This document shows, piece after piece, positions 17,874 through 27,341 of a DNA stretch of 64,000 nucleotides. A program made the translations under genes and the position numbers. The DNA is taken from contig JASSUL010000004.1 of NCBI GenBank assembly GCA_031963005.1, forward strand, positions 62,001 through 126,000, given 5' to 3'. Every line of letters begins with the position of its first letter. The first letter of the stretch is position 1. The notes below the pieces were generated by a model. That model was not told the origin of the DNA, made no database searches, and saw only the letters and a list, made by a program, of their open reading frames with translations. Source of the stretch: JASSUD01 sp031963005. GTDB taxonomy: Bacteria; Pseudomonadota; Gammaproteobacteria; Burkholderiales; Burkholderiaceae.

Positions 17874-18102
17874 ATCGATGTCTTCTTCAAGAGGAAATTA
17901 TGCAATAAGCAGATTATAGCTTTATTAAATCTGAATTCTTTATGAGACTAGTCAGAAAATGGTCAATTGGCAAGTTTTAAGAAAGGCAATGGTATGCATG
18001 TTGGGGAAGGTCCGCCACTCATAAAAACACGATTTTGTGATCTTCTAGCGTTTACACCACGCACTTATGCGGGCGAAAATAGAAATAGAAAAAAACAGCG
18101 CT

Positions 18103-18840
18103 TTAAAATCGATGTCCTATATGCAAATAAGTCGTCAGAGGTTGTGGACGGATTTTAGCTTGTGTCGTAATGACTGCACCGTACCACTGGCTGTAAGGGG
18201 AAGTAGGGGTAGTGAGGGTGACGGTGGTATGCGTAGGGATGTAGGATAGGGCGGCTCCAACAAACCACTGTTTTTTTAATCGATAGAGGAATCCTGCATT
18301 GAAAACAGGATTCCATGCGTGGCTCAAGGACAGCGAACTGGTTTCTCCATCGAATAGTTCGTTGAAATGGTCATTGGTAATCCGTGCATTAGTAAACCTT
18401 GTCAGGCTGCCACCGAATCCTATGTAGGGGCGTAGCCGAGCCGTATCCTCAAAAAAGTAGTATTTCAGTAAAAGCATAGGGGTCCACGAGCGCACTACGC
18501 CGATCTTTTTATAATCGCGTAATGCGCCAGCCGTATGCAGATCCCATTCTGGGCCTATATGGAGCGCAAATTCAGCAGCGAGGTGGGTATTGAAGAAATA
18601 GGTGGCGGATACCCCTAAGCCCTCGGATTCGCGTAAGAAGGCTCCTGTATTTTCTAATACGGCATATTTTGGAATACCTGAAATACAGGTTATTGCAAAG
18701 GGGTTGCTGCTATGGTGCGGTGCAAAATGTAGCCAACCCGCGCTGATTAAAAGCTTGTCTGCAGTTTGTGCTTTTGCAGTGCTTGTGAAAATCCCTATCA
18801 AGCAAGCTATAACAAAATAGGGGAGTTTCATCATGGTCAT
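18103..18840 (-). CDS. ompW: OmpW-family outer-membrane protein
   Basis: It is a predicted small 8-stranded outer-membrane barrel. Of 245 residues, the first 25 form a signal peptide ending in STAKA-Q. The mature part alternates amphipathic strands, with the family phrases LGVSATYFFNTHLAAEF, LLKYYF and LRPYIGFGGSLTRF, and ends in a terminal Phe (HIGHRF), the signal for barrel assembly. Three Met codons cluster at the start, so the exact start is uncertain by up to three residues. OmpW proteins are thought to pass hydrophobic molecules. It is divergent from dps. Confidence 0.88.
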   Translation of the reverse strand: MTMMKLPYFVIACLIGIFTSTAKAQTADKLLISAGWLHFAPHHSSNPFAITCISGIPKYAVLENTGAFLRESEGLGVSATYFFNTHLAAEFALHIGPEWDLHTAGALRDYKKIGVVRSWTPMLLLKYYFFEDTARLRPYIGFGGSLTRFTNARITNDHFNELFDGETSSLSLSHAWNPVFNAGFLYRLKKQWFVGAALSYIPTHTTVTLTTPTSPYSQWYGAVITTQAKIRPQPLTTYLHIGHRF

Positions 18841-19036
18841 TTCAGATTTTTATAAGAGTGCGCCTTGATGGCATATGAGGGTTTTCTGAGTGATCAGATA
18901 CATTGTAGATCCTAGCGTATTTTCATCGAGAAAATGGCATTGCATATCGTAGCATTTCACCCATTGGAAGGGCTTTCGCGTTATATTGTCTCTTCATTTT
19001 TCTTTTATATGAGCTATGCTTTTAAAGGGGACCACA

Positions 19037-19531
19037 ATGAGTTTGCAAAAAGATACCAGTCAGAGTGTGAATATCGGAATTGATGCTGCATCACTTGCGC
19101 GTATTGCGGAGGAGCTCAGCCACGTGCTGGCGAATACCTATACTTTGTACCTCAAGACGCATAACTTTCATTGGAATGTGACAGGTCCTTTGTTTAAGAC
19201 ACTCCATGTGATGTTTGAAGAACAATATGTCGAATTAGCAGAGGCCGTTGATACCTTGGCTGAACGTATTCGCGCATTGGGCTTTTTCGCGCCGGCTAGC
19301 TATAGTGCATTTGCAAAATTGTCCTCTATTCCTGAGGCGACGGATGTGCCTAATGCGCAAGATATGATTCGTCAATTGATAGAAGGGCATGAGGCCGTAG
19401 CGCGTGCGGCACGCTCGGCGTTTACCATAGCCGATGATGCAAAAGATGAATCTACTGCCGATCTTTTGACACAACGTCTTCAGATCCATGAAAAAACCGC
19501 TTGGATGCTACGTGCTTCATTAAATCAATGA
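19037..19531 (+). CDS. dps: Dps-family ferritin-like DNA-protection protein
   Basis: This 164-residue protein oxidises and stores iron and shields DNA under stress, as a predicted dodecamer. The ferroxidase signature is intact: HNFHWNVTGPLF followed by LHVMFEEQYVELAEAVDTLA. The ATG at 19037 is set by the AAAGGGGA ribosome-binding site just upstream; the earlier ATG at 19016 would translate through that site. The stop overlaps the ubiA start (ATGA at 19528-19531), so the two are translationally coupled. No oxyR gene is next to it in this window. Confidence 0.95.
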   Translation: MSLQKDTSQSVNIGIDAASLARIAEELSHVLANTYTLYLKTHNFHWNVTGPLFKTLHVMFEEQYVELAEAVDTLAERIRALGFFAPASYSAFAKLSSIPEATDVPNAQDMIRQLIEGHEAVARAARSAFTIADDAKDESTADLLTQRLQIHEKTAWMLRASLNQ

Positions 19532-20472
19532 GTAAGAACACGCGTTGCGAGCACCCCCGTCGATATGCACTACTTCGCGCTATGCAGAATAGTGCGCGGA
19601 GTAGTGTTTTGCGTATGCGCTGGTATATTCAACTGGTGCGTTTAGATAAGCCTGTCGGTATTTGGCTGTTGCTCTGGCCTACTTTAAATGCTGTGTGGAT
19701 TGCAACGCAAGGGCGTCCTTCGTGGCACGTCCTCTTTGTGTTTATAGTCGGCACACTATTAATGCGCTCTGCAGGGTGTGCGATCAATGATTATGCGGAT
19801 CGCAATTTTGATCGACATGTTGCGCGTACACGTGATCGCCCTCTGACCACAGGGCGTATTACGGTGTATGAAGCATTGGGAATCGCTCTTTTTTTGACCT
19901 TGCTCGCAGGGATGCTCATCCTTCCATTCAACAGGCTGACCCAGATACTAGCGGGGTGTGCGGTAGCGTTAGCGGCAAGTTATCCTTTTACAAAACGCTA
20001 TATCGCTTTGCCGCAAGCCTATTTAGGCCTCGCATTTGGGTTTGGCATACCGATGGCTTTCGCGGCTATGCAAGGAAAAGTGCCTGGGATTGCGTATGCG
20101 ATGATGGGCGCAAATATCGCGTGGTCGCTCGCTTATGATACCGAGTATGCGATGGTAGACCGCAAGGATGATATCTTGCTGGGTATTCAAACTTCAGCGT
20201 TGACGTTTGGTCGCCATGATGTGCATGCCATTATGGCGTGCTACGGCCTCTTTTTAGGTGTGTATGGAGTTTTAGGCCTGATTTTGCACTATACCTGGCC
20301 TTTTTGGTTGGGTTGGGCGCTGGCGACACTTTGCGGGGGGTATCACTTTAGTTTAATACGCACTCGAGAACCCGAGCGCTGTTTTGCCGCATTTAGGCAT
20401 AATATCTGGCTCGGGGCAGTATTATTTTTAGGAATTGCAGGGCATTACGCTTTTGCGCATTCAGGAATGTGA
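19528..20472 (+). CDS. ubiA: 4-hydroxybenzoate polyprenyltransferase
   Basis: This integral membrane enzyme attaches the polyprenyl tail to 4-hydroxybenzoate in ubiquinone synthesis. The 314 residues contain the two Asp-rich prenyl-diphosphate sites, NDYADRNFDRHV and DTEYAMVDRKDD, and about eight or nine membrane helices. The N-terminus is about 25 residues longer than usual before RWYIQLVRLDKPVG. The ATG overlaps the dps stop, which supports this start over an upstream TTG. ubiB and ubiD are elsewhere in the window (24275 and 36585). Confidence 0.96.
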   Translation: MSKNTRCEHPRRYALLRAMQNSARSSVLRMRWYIQLVRLDKPVGIWLLLWPTLNAVWIATQGRPSWHVLFVFIVGTLLMRSAGCAINDYADRNFDRHVARTRDRPLTTGRITVYEALGIALFLTLLAGMLILPFNRLTQILAGCAVALAASYPFTKRYIALPQAYLGLAFGFGIPMAFAAMQGKVPGIAYAMMGANIAWSLAYDTEYAMVDRKDDILLGIQTSALTFGRHDVHAIMACYGLFLGVYGVLGLILHYTWPFWLGWALATLCGGYHFSLIRTREPERCFAAFRHNIWLGAVLFLGIAGHYAFAHSGM

Positions 20473-20484
20473 ATTACGCATGAA

Positions 20485-21351
20485 TCATGCGGTATGTTCT
20501 ACGGTATTTGCTACTGCATCTGCCAATCCATATGCGCTGGGATCAAGCTTGTGCATTTCCGCCTCAATCCATTGCGCGGTTTGCTCATTGGCTTGTTCAG
20601 GGGTAATGCCTATAGTAGGAATCACGGGCCCGATTGAGATCGTGATATGACCTGGGTATTTCAAAAAGGAATTACGAGGCCATACTCGGCCCGCATTATG
20701 GGCAATAGGCACGATGGGGGCTTTTGCTGCGATAGCAAAGCGCGCGCCGCCGCTTTTATAGCGTCCTTTTTTGCCGCGTGCAATGCGGGTTCCTTCTGGA
20801 AACATAATCATCCACGCGCCTTCTGCTAAGCGTTTACGCCCTTGTACAAGAACGGCCTGGAATGCAGTATGCGTTTTTTTTCGATCGATATGCACCATGT
20901 GAAGCATGCCCAGCGCCCAGCCAAAGAAGGGGATCCATAACAGCTCGCGTTTAAAGACAAAACAGAGCTGATGCGGCATAAGGGCTAATAATGCAAAGGT
21001 TTCCCAGGCAGATTGATGCTTGCAGAGTAAAACAGCGGGTCCATCGGGTAATAAAGACATTCCTTGAACATCGTAGGTAATGCCATTGCAAATCCGTAAC
21101 ATGTACAGTGTAATGCGGCACCACACACCAATCACCCTGTACCGTAGCGATAGAGGCAGGAGCGGAAAACTACACACGCATATCACGCCGTACACTATTG
21201 TAAAGAGCGTTAAATAAAGCGCAAATGCGCAGGAACCTAGCCATAGGCTAAACCGCGAGCGGCGCATTGGATGTATGGTAGATTGACCCTTTGCAACGGG
21301 CTGGATGGATTCTGAACAGGGTGATTCAGTCTGTGATGAAGGAGAAGGCAT
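20485..21351 (-). CDS. plsC: 1-acyl-sn-glycerol-3-phosphate acyltransferase (PlsC type)
   Basis: It is predicted to acylate lysophosphatidate to phosphatidate at the inner membrane. The acyltransferase motif appears as KHQSAWET, the HX4E form seen in many betaproteobacterial members. Further motifs are FKRELLWIPFFGW, FPEGTR and PIVPIAHNAG. A membrane helix precedes the catalytic part. The start is not settled: ATGs at 21399, 21351 and 21267 are possible, none with a clear Shine-Dalgarno, and the one at 21267 gives the usual family length of about 260 residues. It is convergent with ubiA, only 12 bases between the stops. Confidence 0.9.
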   Translation of the reverse strand: MPSPSSQTESPCSESIQPVAKGQSTIHPMRRSRFSLWLGSCAFALYLTLFTIVYGVICVCSFPLLPLSLRYRVIGVWCRITLYMLRICNGITYDVQGMSLLPDGPAVLLCKHQSAWETFALLALMPHQLCFVFKRELLWIPFFGWALGMLHMVHIDRKKTHTAFQAVLVQGRKRLAEGAWMIMFPEGTRIARGKKGRYKSGGARFAIAAKAPIVPIAHNAGRVWPRNSFLKYPGHITISIGPVIPTIGITPEQANEQTAQWIEAEMHKLDPSAYGLADAVANTVEHTA

Positions 21352-21548
21352 ATGCAATCTGTAAAAAATACCTGCCAAAAAGGCGTATAAACCTTGCATG
21401 TTAGTACAAAGCAATGCGGCAAACTCAAAAAATGCCTAAATGATGGAGATATTCTTTGAATATCTCCATTTTGATGCTCTTTGCCCTTCTTAATATAAAA
21501 GACATATTTTAGCCACTTTGCTGTATCCAAAAGGACGCTAGCTTTTTT

Positions 21549-22922
21549 ATGACCCGCCTCAAAACTCACCTGCTAGACCATACTCCCACTCATGAGCAAG
21601 ATCCGCAAATGACGCCTCATCAAGACGAGATAGAAAATACGGAAAACACGGAAATTTTGCGACTCACCGACGTGCAACGTGGCTTTAATAAAGCGCAAGA
21701 TGAACGCTTGGTGCTTGATGGGGTAAATTTAACCCTGAAAAAAGGGGAAATCGTGGGCTTGCTGGGCCGTTCTGGTTCAGGAAAATCGACTTTGCTACGC
21801 ATTATTGCTGGGCTTATTGCGCCAACAGGTGGGACGGTTGAATATCTGGGGAAACCCGTATCGGGTCCGGCACAAGGTATTGCTATGGTTTTTCAAACCT
21901 TTGCTTTGTTTCCCTGGCTGACCGTTTTGGAAAACGTAGAAGCAGGGTTAGAAGCATTAGGTTTAGGCGTAGCGGAGCGTCGCGAACGCGCACTAGCCGC
22001 CATCGATCTGATCGGCATGGATGGGTTTGAAAATGCCTATCCTCGTGAATTATCAGGCGGTATGCGTCAGCGCGTGGGATTTGCGCGTGCGGTAGTTGTC
22101 AATCCGACTTTGCTGTTAATGGACGAACCTTTTTCCGCACTCGATGTACTGAGCGCAGAAACATTACGGACCGATTTTTTAGAGCTTTGGAATGAACATC
22201 GCCTGCTGATCCAATCCGTCCTCCTCATAACCCATAATATCGAGGAAGCCGTGTTTATGTGCGATCGTATTTTAATACTATCGTCTAATCCAGGGCGGGT
22301 CATGATCGATATCGAGGTCCCTTTCCAGCATCCACGTGACCGTTTGGATCCAGCATTTCGGGTATTTGTGGATATGATCTATGCCAAAATGACGGCACGC
22401 CCGAAAACAGGGGCTAAGCGTAAAGTATTGAAACTGGGAAGTTGGTTACCCGAAGTGTCTACGAACCTGATGGCAGGTCTTATTGAGACACTAGAAGCGC
22501 CTCCTTACAATGGGCGTGCTGATTTACCTGAAATTGCACGTACTTTGCATTTAGAGGTCGATGATCTTTTCCCCGTGGCGGAAATGCTGCAACATTTGAA
22601 TTTTGCCGACATCCGAGAAGGCGATATTCTGCTCACTCATGCAGGCAAGGTATTCGCGCAAAATGGAACGCAAGAACGTAAACAGCAATTTGCTGCACAG
22701 TTATTACACCATGTGCCCTTAGCTTCTCGTATTCATTCCGTATTGCAAGCTCGCCCTGGACAACATGTCCCCCGCGTATTCTTTGAACAAGAACTCTCTG
22801 ACTTTTTATCAGAGAGTGCGTCAAAAGAAACATTAGATGCGGTTATTAACTGGGGTCGATATGCCGAAATCTTTTCGTATAGCGATCAGGCAGAAATATT
22901 TGCATTAGATAGTGGTCTTTAA
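21549..22922 (+). CDS. ABC transporter ATPase with C-terminal AAA-associated domain (nitrate/sulfonate-type)
   Basis: This is the ATPase subunit of an importer-like ABC system. In the first 280 residues it has Walker A GRSGSGKST, a Q-loop in MVFQTFALF, the signature LSGGMRQRVGFARA, Walker B LLLMDEPFSALD and the switch ITHNIEEA. Residues of about 300-455 form the extra domain found in this subgroup (phrases NLMAGLIETLEAPP and LHLEVDDLFPVAEML). The matching permease is probably the fused protein at 46666-48528. No substrate-binding protein gene is in the window, so the substrate is unknown. Its 3' end overlaps the convergent gene at 22905 by 18 bases. Confidence 0.9.
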   Translation: MTRLKTHLLDHTPTHEQDPQMTPHQDEIENTENTEILRLTDVQRGFNKAQDERLVLDGVNLTLKKGEIVGLLGRSGSGKSTLLRIIAGLIAPTGGTVEYLGKPVSGPAQGIAMVFQTFALFPWLTVLENVEAGLEALGLGVAERRERALAAIDLIGMDGFENAYPRELSGGMRQRVGFARAVVVNPTLLLMDEPFSALDVLSAETLRTDFLELWNEHRLLIQSVLLITHNIEEAVFMCDRILILSSNPGRVMIDIEVPFQHPRDRLDPAFRVFVDMIYAKMTARPKTGAKRKVLKLGSWLPEVSTNLMAGLIETLEAPPYNGRADLPEIARTLHLEVDDLFPVAEMLQHLNFADIREGDILLTHAGKVFAQNGTQERKQQFAAQLLHHVPLASRIHSVLQARPGQHVPRVFFEQELSDFLSESASKETLDAVINWGRYAEIFSYSDQAEIFALDSGL

Positions 22923-24020
22923 GATCGGTGAATCCGTAAGCCGATCGTTTGACACCTCAGGAAATGGAGAATTATCCCAATCTATAAAGGAAGGGGCCTT
23001 CCATGTCATGATCGGTGAATTCGTCTCAAGAAGATGCATGATACTCTCGAAGTAAGCATCGTCTTTTTGGGCTGGTGTATCAGAGGGTAAATCGGTTTGT
23101 ACAGAAGGAGTCTCAAGGAGTGATTCCATATCGTACAGATAATCTGATAACTCCCATGTCGGTGTGAATCCGCCGATCGGGTGAGGCATACCAGATAATG
23201 TATTATCGTTTATGGTAGTTATATTTTCACCGAAAGCATTATTAAGAATATCGGCGTCAGATTCACTCAATATAGTTGATAATGCGCTTTCAAAGTGCAA
23301 TGCATTTTGAGAAATAGGGTCCATTGCTTGCATACATGTCTGCGCCAATGTGTTTTTAGCGCTACTAGATGAAGCAATGTGCGCGTCTGCGTTTGCTTTA
23401 GAAGAAGTGCGTATATTGCGAGCAAGTTTTTTATTTAAGCGAATATCAGTAATGTTTCGTGTTTCATCAAAACGTACAAATACCGTCAATATTTTTTTGT
23501 TAAAGCGAATACTATACTGAAACAAGGCATCCGTTTGTATGCATTTTCCTCTGCCTGCCTGGTGCTCTTTTTTGCATTGATCTAACAGTAAATTAAGAAA
23601 AGCATCAGGCGTATGCTCTTCAGAGGAAAGCGATTTTCCCTTTAACGGATTTTCTAAGAAAAGCGCTAATTCTTTTGCCCACTCCTTAGATTGAAATAAC
23701 CGTCTTGCTTTTTTAGAGCTCATCGTAAATGTATAGGAATTATGCTGGGCTTTTAAAAGGTGTGCCTCTTTTTTAATATCCTCGCAGTTTTCCATGATGG
23801 ATTCTAAAAATTGCGTAATAGGCACGTTCGGATCAATCTTTTGCGCTTGCTTATATAAATTCAGTAATATTCCATGCGCATCATTAGATTTTTTTAATGA
23901 AGCACTACTAGATTCTATTTCACATTTTTCAGGCGCGGATGTTGTGAGAAGCGATGGAGCAACATTTCGAAGCGGTATCAAATTTTTTAAAAGATACATT
24001 GAATTTGGTATAGTGCTCAT
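22905..24020 (-). CDS. Unrecognised acidic/serine-rich protein
   Basis: I do not recognise this 371-residue protein. It has no signal peptide or membrane helix. The N-terminal 60 residues are Ser-rich and polar. The middle (about 70-200) is mixed helix and strand, with charged stretches such as KKARRLFQSKEWAKEL and FNKKILTVFVRFDETRN. The C-terminal third (about 250-371) is acidic, Pro- and Ser-rich, with repeated LLET motifs (MESLLETPS, MHLLETNS). That composition suits a secreted or scaffold protein, but no function can be assigned. It is AT-richer than its neighbours ubiB and the ABC ATPase, and its tail overlaps the latter by 18 bases on the opposite strand. Confidence 0.6.
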   Translation of the reverse strand: MSTIPNSMYLLKNLIPLRNVAPSLLTTSAPEKCEIESSSASLKKSNDAHGILLNLYKQAQKIDPNVPITQFLESIMENCEDIKKEAHLLKAQHNSYTFTMSSKKARRLFQSKEWAKELALFLENPLKGKSLSSEEHTPDAFLNLLLDQCKKEHQAGRGKCIQTDALFQYSIRFNKKILTVFVRFDETRNITDIRLNKKLARNIRTSSKANADAHIASSSSAKNTLAQTCMQAMDPISQNALHFESALSTILSESDADILNNAFGENITTINDNTLSGMPHPIGGFTPTWELSDYLYDMESLLETPSVQTDLPSDTPAQKDDAYFESIMHLLETNSPIMTWKAPSFIDWDNSPFPEVSNDRLTDSPILKTTI

Positions 24021-24274
24021 ATCAGATAAGTGTCAAGGCAAAAGTCACTTATTTTATTTAAAAAGATTTTTTCTATGCATAGATTCGCGAAATAATATAC
24101 ATATTCACGTATTTTTTATGAAAATATTTTACTCATAATATGATACTTTTTTAGTGAAAGTTTTAAATCTGAATTTTAAATCTGAATTTTCTAACTTCGA
24201 CATATGGTGTCCATCTGCATACCAGTTGACGATAATGATCATCCCCATTGCTTCCTCTTTTGCCCGCATACTTC

Positions 24275-25894
24275 ATGCACACATTGCTTCGTTTTTGTTC
24301 TTTATTGTTTACCTTAATTCGCTTTGATTTAGCCAAAGTGGTACTTGAATATAATCAAGTACAGGGGTGGCGAGGTTTTTTACTCCATAGCCTCTCTATA
24401 TTGAGCGCTTTGTTTACGTCTAGACGCGCGCGTCTTCGGCCAGCAGGGGTGCGTGTGCGGCTTGCTTGCGAGTATTTAGGGCCTATTTTTGTGAAATTTG
24501 GGCAGATGCTGTCGACCCGACGGGATATGTTGGTGCCTGAGTTAGTGCAAGAATTGGTGAAATTACAAGATCGTGTCCCTCCATTTCCTCCTTCAGTTGC
24601 AATAGAACGCATTGAAAAGGCATTGGGTGGGCGTATTCAAGATATTTTTGCCTCCTTTGACTCTACGCCTATAGCCAGTGCATCCATTGCCCAAGTGCAT
24701 TTCGCCTACCTTAAACACAGTACGCCGCAAGGGGATACGCAAAAACCATCGGGGCGGCCTGTTGCCATAAAAGTATTACGCCCAGGTATGCGTGCCATTG
24801 TTGCGCGCGATCTCGCGCTTTTACGCAAAGCCGCCTGGATGATGCAAAAGGTATGGGTAGATGGTCGTCGCTTAAAGCCTCAAGAGGTGATCGAAGAATT
24901 TAGTACCTATTTGCAAGACGAACTCGATCTCATGCGTGAAGCCGCAAATGCTAGCGCCCTGCGGCGCAATTTTGCGCATTCACCGCTTTTATGCGTCCCT
25001 GAAATGATATGGGCTTGGTGCAGGCCAAAAGTCTTGGTTATGGAGTGGATGGAAGGAATTCCCATTAGCCAAGTGGAACGCCTGCAAGCCGCTGGGGTAG
25101 ATATTAAAAAGCTCGCACGGGAAGGAGTGGAGATTTTTTTTACGCAGGTTTTTCGGGATGGTTTTTTTCATGCCGATATGCACCCCGGTAATATTCAGGT
25201 GAGCACGGAGCCTGCGCGTTTTGGCCGATATATTGCGCTAGATTTTGGCATTATGGGCAGCTTGTCGGATTTCGATAAAAGCTATTTGGCACAAAATCTT
25301 TTGGCCTTTTTTAAACGGGATTACCATCGCGTAGCAACCTTGCATATTGAATCTGGCTGGGCACCTGCTTCTACTCGGGTCGAGTCGCTCGAAGGAACGA
25401 TTCGTGCAGTGTGTGAACCCTATTTTGATAAACCCCTTAAGGATATTTCCGTAGGGCAGGTCCTTTTGCGCCTTTTCCAGGCTTCACGCCGTTTTTCTAT
25501 TGATATTCAGCCACAATTAGTCCTTTTACAAAAAACATTATTGAATGTAGAGTCCCTGGGACGTGATTTAGATCCCGAATTAGACCTTTGGAAAACCGCG
25601 CAACCTTATTTAGAGCGCTGGATTAAAACGCAAGTAGGCTTGAAAGGGTGGATAGAGCGGTTTAAATACGAAGTGCCTCAGTGGAGTCAAATGCTCCCCA
25701 AAATTCCCAGGTTGGTGCATGATGTATTAGTGACACAAGGGCCGGCTTCACGGGAATTAGAAATACGCGTAGTACGCCTTGAACAAAAGGCACGTGCTTA
25801 CCGTACGGGGTTACGTATATTGCAAGGCTTGGTATTGATAGGAATAGTCTGCATAGCGATAGGGATAGGGAAGTGGCCTAGCTTGTCGTTATAA
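24275..25894 (+). CDS. ubiB: Ubiquinone biosynthesis ATPase-like kinase UbiB
   Basis: UbiB is an atypical membrane-associated kinase-fold protein needed for ubiquinone synthesis. The 539 residues show the family's KxGQ motif (VKFGQMLSTR), the Ala-rich nucleotide loop ASASIAQVH, the conserved lysine in VAIKVLRPGM, the catalytic DMHPGN and the metal-binding DFG in ALDFGIMG. A C-terminal hydrophobic helix (LRILQGLVLIGIVCIAIG) is the expected membrane anchor. The ATG at 24275 is preferred to a TTG at 24248. A repeat element separates it from the next gene. Confidence 0.96.
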   Translation: MHTLLRFCSLLFTLIRFDLAKVVLEYNQVQGWRGFLLHSLSILSALFTSRRARLRPAGVRVRLACEYLGPIFVKFGQMLSTRRDMLVPELVQELVKLQDRVPPFPPSVAIERIEKALGGRIQDIFASFDSTPIASASIAQVHFAYLKHSTPQGDTQKPSGRPVAIKVLRPGMRAIVARDLALLRKAAWMMQKVWVDGRRLKPQEVIEEFSTYLQDELDLMREAANASALRRNFAHSPLLCVPEMIWAWCRPKVLVMEWMEGIPISQVERLQAAGVDIKKLAREGVEIFFTQVFRDGFFHADMHPGNIQVSTEPARFGRYIALDFGIMGSLSDFDKSYLAQNLLAFFKRDYHRVATLHIESGWAPASTRVESLEGTIRAVCEPYFDKPLKDISVGQVLLRLFQASRRFSIDIQPQLVLLQKTLLNVESLGRDLDPELDLWKTAQPYLERWIKTQVGLKGWIERFKYEVPQWSQMLPKIPRLVHDVLVTQGPASRELEIRVVRLEQKARAYRTGLRILQGLVLIGIVCIAIGIGKWPSLSL

Positions 25895-25956
25895 TCTTAG
25901 TTTTTGACTTCGGTTGTCCGTTTGGGGTCAGTGGTCTGTGTGTTAGCATAAAATAC

Positions 25957-26028
25957 TAGACTTCTTTCGAAACCGAGTAGGTAGGTTGGGGTTCCGTATT
26001 CGATTCAATTCGTCACCACCAACCTACT
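25957..26028. repeat. Partial palindromic element, copy B (MITE/REP mosaic)
   Basis: It begins with the same 18-base terminal sequence as the copies at 10943 and 53068 (TAGACTTCTTTCGAAACC at 25957-25974). It then carries the core GTTGGGGTTCCGTATT with ATTCAATTC. Arms 25981-25989 and 26019-26027 (GTAGGTTGG/CCAACCTAC) can form a hairpin. It lies between ubiB and the FmdB-type gene, ending 28 bases before the latter's ATG, so it could sit in that gene's leader. Confidence 0.75.
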
Positions 26029-26055
26029 TTTTATACTATGAAGTAATAAGAAATT

Positions 26056-26460
26056 ATGCCTATTTACGCTTATCGTTGCGCGCAATGCGGGCACACGCAA
26101 GATGTTTTACAAAAAATCAATGCAGCCGCGCTCACACAGTGCCCTGCCTGCAATCAAGACACATTTGAAAAACAATTGACCGCTGCAGCCTTTCAGTTGA
26201 AGGGTACGGGCTATTATGTTACTGATTTCCGGCAGGCTGGCGCAGATCCTGCTTCTACTTCTGCTCCTGCGGCTTCTAGTAAGCCACAGGTCAATGAGCA
26301 GTCTATCCCTTCGCCGGCTTCTAAAGCACAAAATGGCTCCGGGAAGCATGCAGAAGGAGGGCAGGGCGCTCCAGAGTCTGCCAAACCTGCTGCCTCAACA
26401 GCGAACACCGTATCGAATGTTGCTTCTCCTTCCTCTGCCTCTTCTCCTGTTGGCTCATGA
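26056..26460 (+). CDS. FmdB-family zinc-ribbon protein
   Basis: This is a small protein with the FmdB/CxxC zinc ribbon at residues 1-42: MPIYAYRCAQCGHTQD, then CPACN, giving two CxxC knuckles. The rest, about 75 residues, is a low-complexity Ala/Ser/Pro tail common in Burkholderiales members. FmdB-type proteins are annotated as putative regulators, but their role is not established. The stop overlaps the next gene (ATGA at 26457-26460), so it is co-translated with the DUF502 protein. The order FmdB, DUF502, aspS is typical of Burkholderiales. Confidence 0.9.
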   Translation: MPIYAYRCAQCGHTQDVLQKINAAALTQCPACNQDTFEKQLTAAAFQLKGTGYYVTDFRQAGADPASTSAPAASSKPQVNEQSIPSPASKAQNGSGKHAEGGQGAPESAKPAASTANTVSNVASPSSASSPVGS

Positions 26461-27128
26461 CTTCCCAAAAAACCACGCTAAAAACCTATCTACTCACTGG
26501 CTTACTGGTTTTATTACCCATCGCGATTACGCTATGGGTTTTGGATATCGTACTCAGCTTGATGGATAAAACCCTCATGCTCCTGCCAGATGCCTGGCAG
26601 CCTGAGGTGCTTTTGGGTTTTCATATCCCTGGCATAGGGGCAATCATTTCTTTGGCATGTATTTTTGCCGTGGGCGTATTAGTGCAAAATTTTATTGGTC
26701 AAGCACTAGTACGGACTTGGGAAGCATTTCTGCAGCGTATTCCTATCATTGGAGCACTCTATGGCAGCGTGAAGCAAGTGTCTGATACCTTGCTCTCCAG
26801 TGATGGCAATGCTTTCCGGCGCACCGTATTGATTCAATATCCTCGAAAAGGCCTCTATACGATCGCATTTTTAACAGGAGCGCCTAGCCAAACGATCGAG
26901 AAGCACCTCCCCGAACAGGCTGTACAGGGTTACGTTAGCGTATATGTTCCGACCACCCCTAACCCGACTTCCGGTTTTTTGCTTTTACTACCGCGCTCTG
27001 AGGTCATTGAGCTGGATCTGACTGTAGATGCTGCATTGAAATATATCGTGTCTTTAGGAGTAGTAAGTCCATCCCATATTTTGATGCACTCTACGCAAGA
27101 CAAAATCTCAAAAGAAAACGAAGGCTAA
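26457..27128 (+). CDS. DUF502 membrane protein
   Basis: This 223-residue inner-membrane protein belongs to the DUF502 family. It has two membrane helices near residues 9-30 and 52-76 (TYLLTGLLVLLPIAITLWVL and the region after GFHIPGIGAI). A conserved cytosolic part follows, with RIPIIGALYGSVKQVSDTLLS and PTTPNPTSGFLLLLP, phrases diagnostic of the family. Function is unknown. The start overlaps the stop of the zinc-ribbon gene. In relatives aspS follows directly; here a small extra gene intervenes. Confidence 0.93.
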   Translation: MTSQKTTLKTYLLTGLLVLLPIAITLWVLDIVLSLMDKTLMLLPDAWQPEVLLGFHIPGIGAIISLACIFAVGVLVQNFIGQALVRTWEAFLQRIPIIGALYGSVKQVSDTLLSSDGNAFRRTVLIQYPRKGLYTIAFLTGAPSQTIEKHLPEQAVQGYVSVYVPTTPNPTSGFLLLLPRSEVIELDLTVDAALKYIVSLGVVSPSHILMHSTQDKISKENEG

Positions 27129-27341
27129 GGGGGTTTCACTCTTTCCATTTTTCTAAAGTCAGCGCAAAATGGAGGAAAAAAGCGGAGTCCCTTTAGTAGT
27201 ACGTCGTATAGGAATTACCGCATTCTATAATTGCAATAGGTGCGTATAAGAAAGCTAGTGTCACTAAACGAACCTGTGCTGCACTTTAAAACAGTGAAGC
27301 TGTGTAAAGTACAAAAAAGTACCAAGGCAAAGGGGGAGGAC

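Noticed and set aside
26214..26468. Minus-strand frame opposite the zinc-ribbon protein tail
   Set aside because: Antisense of a low-complexity Ala/Ser tail, no independent support.
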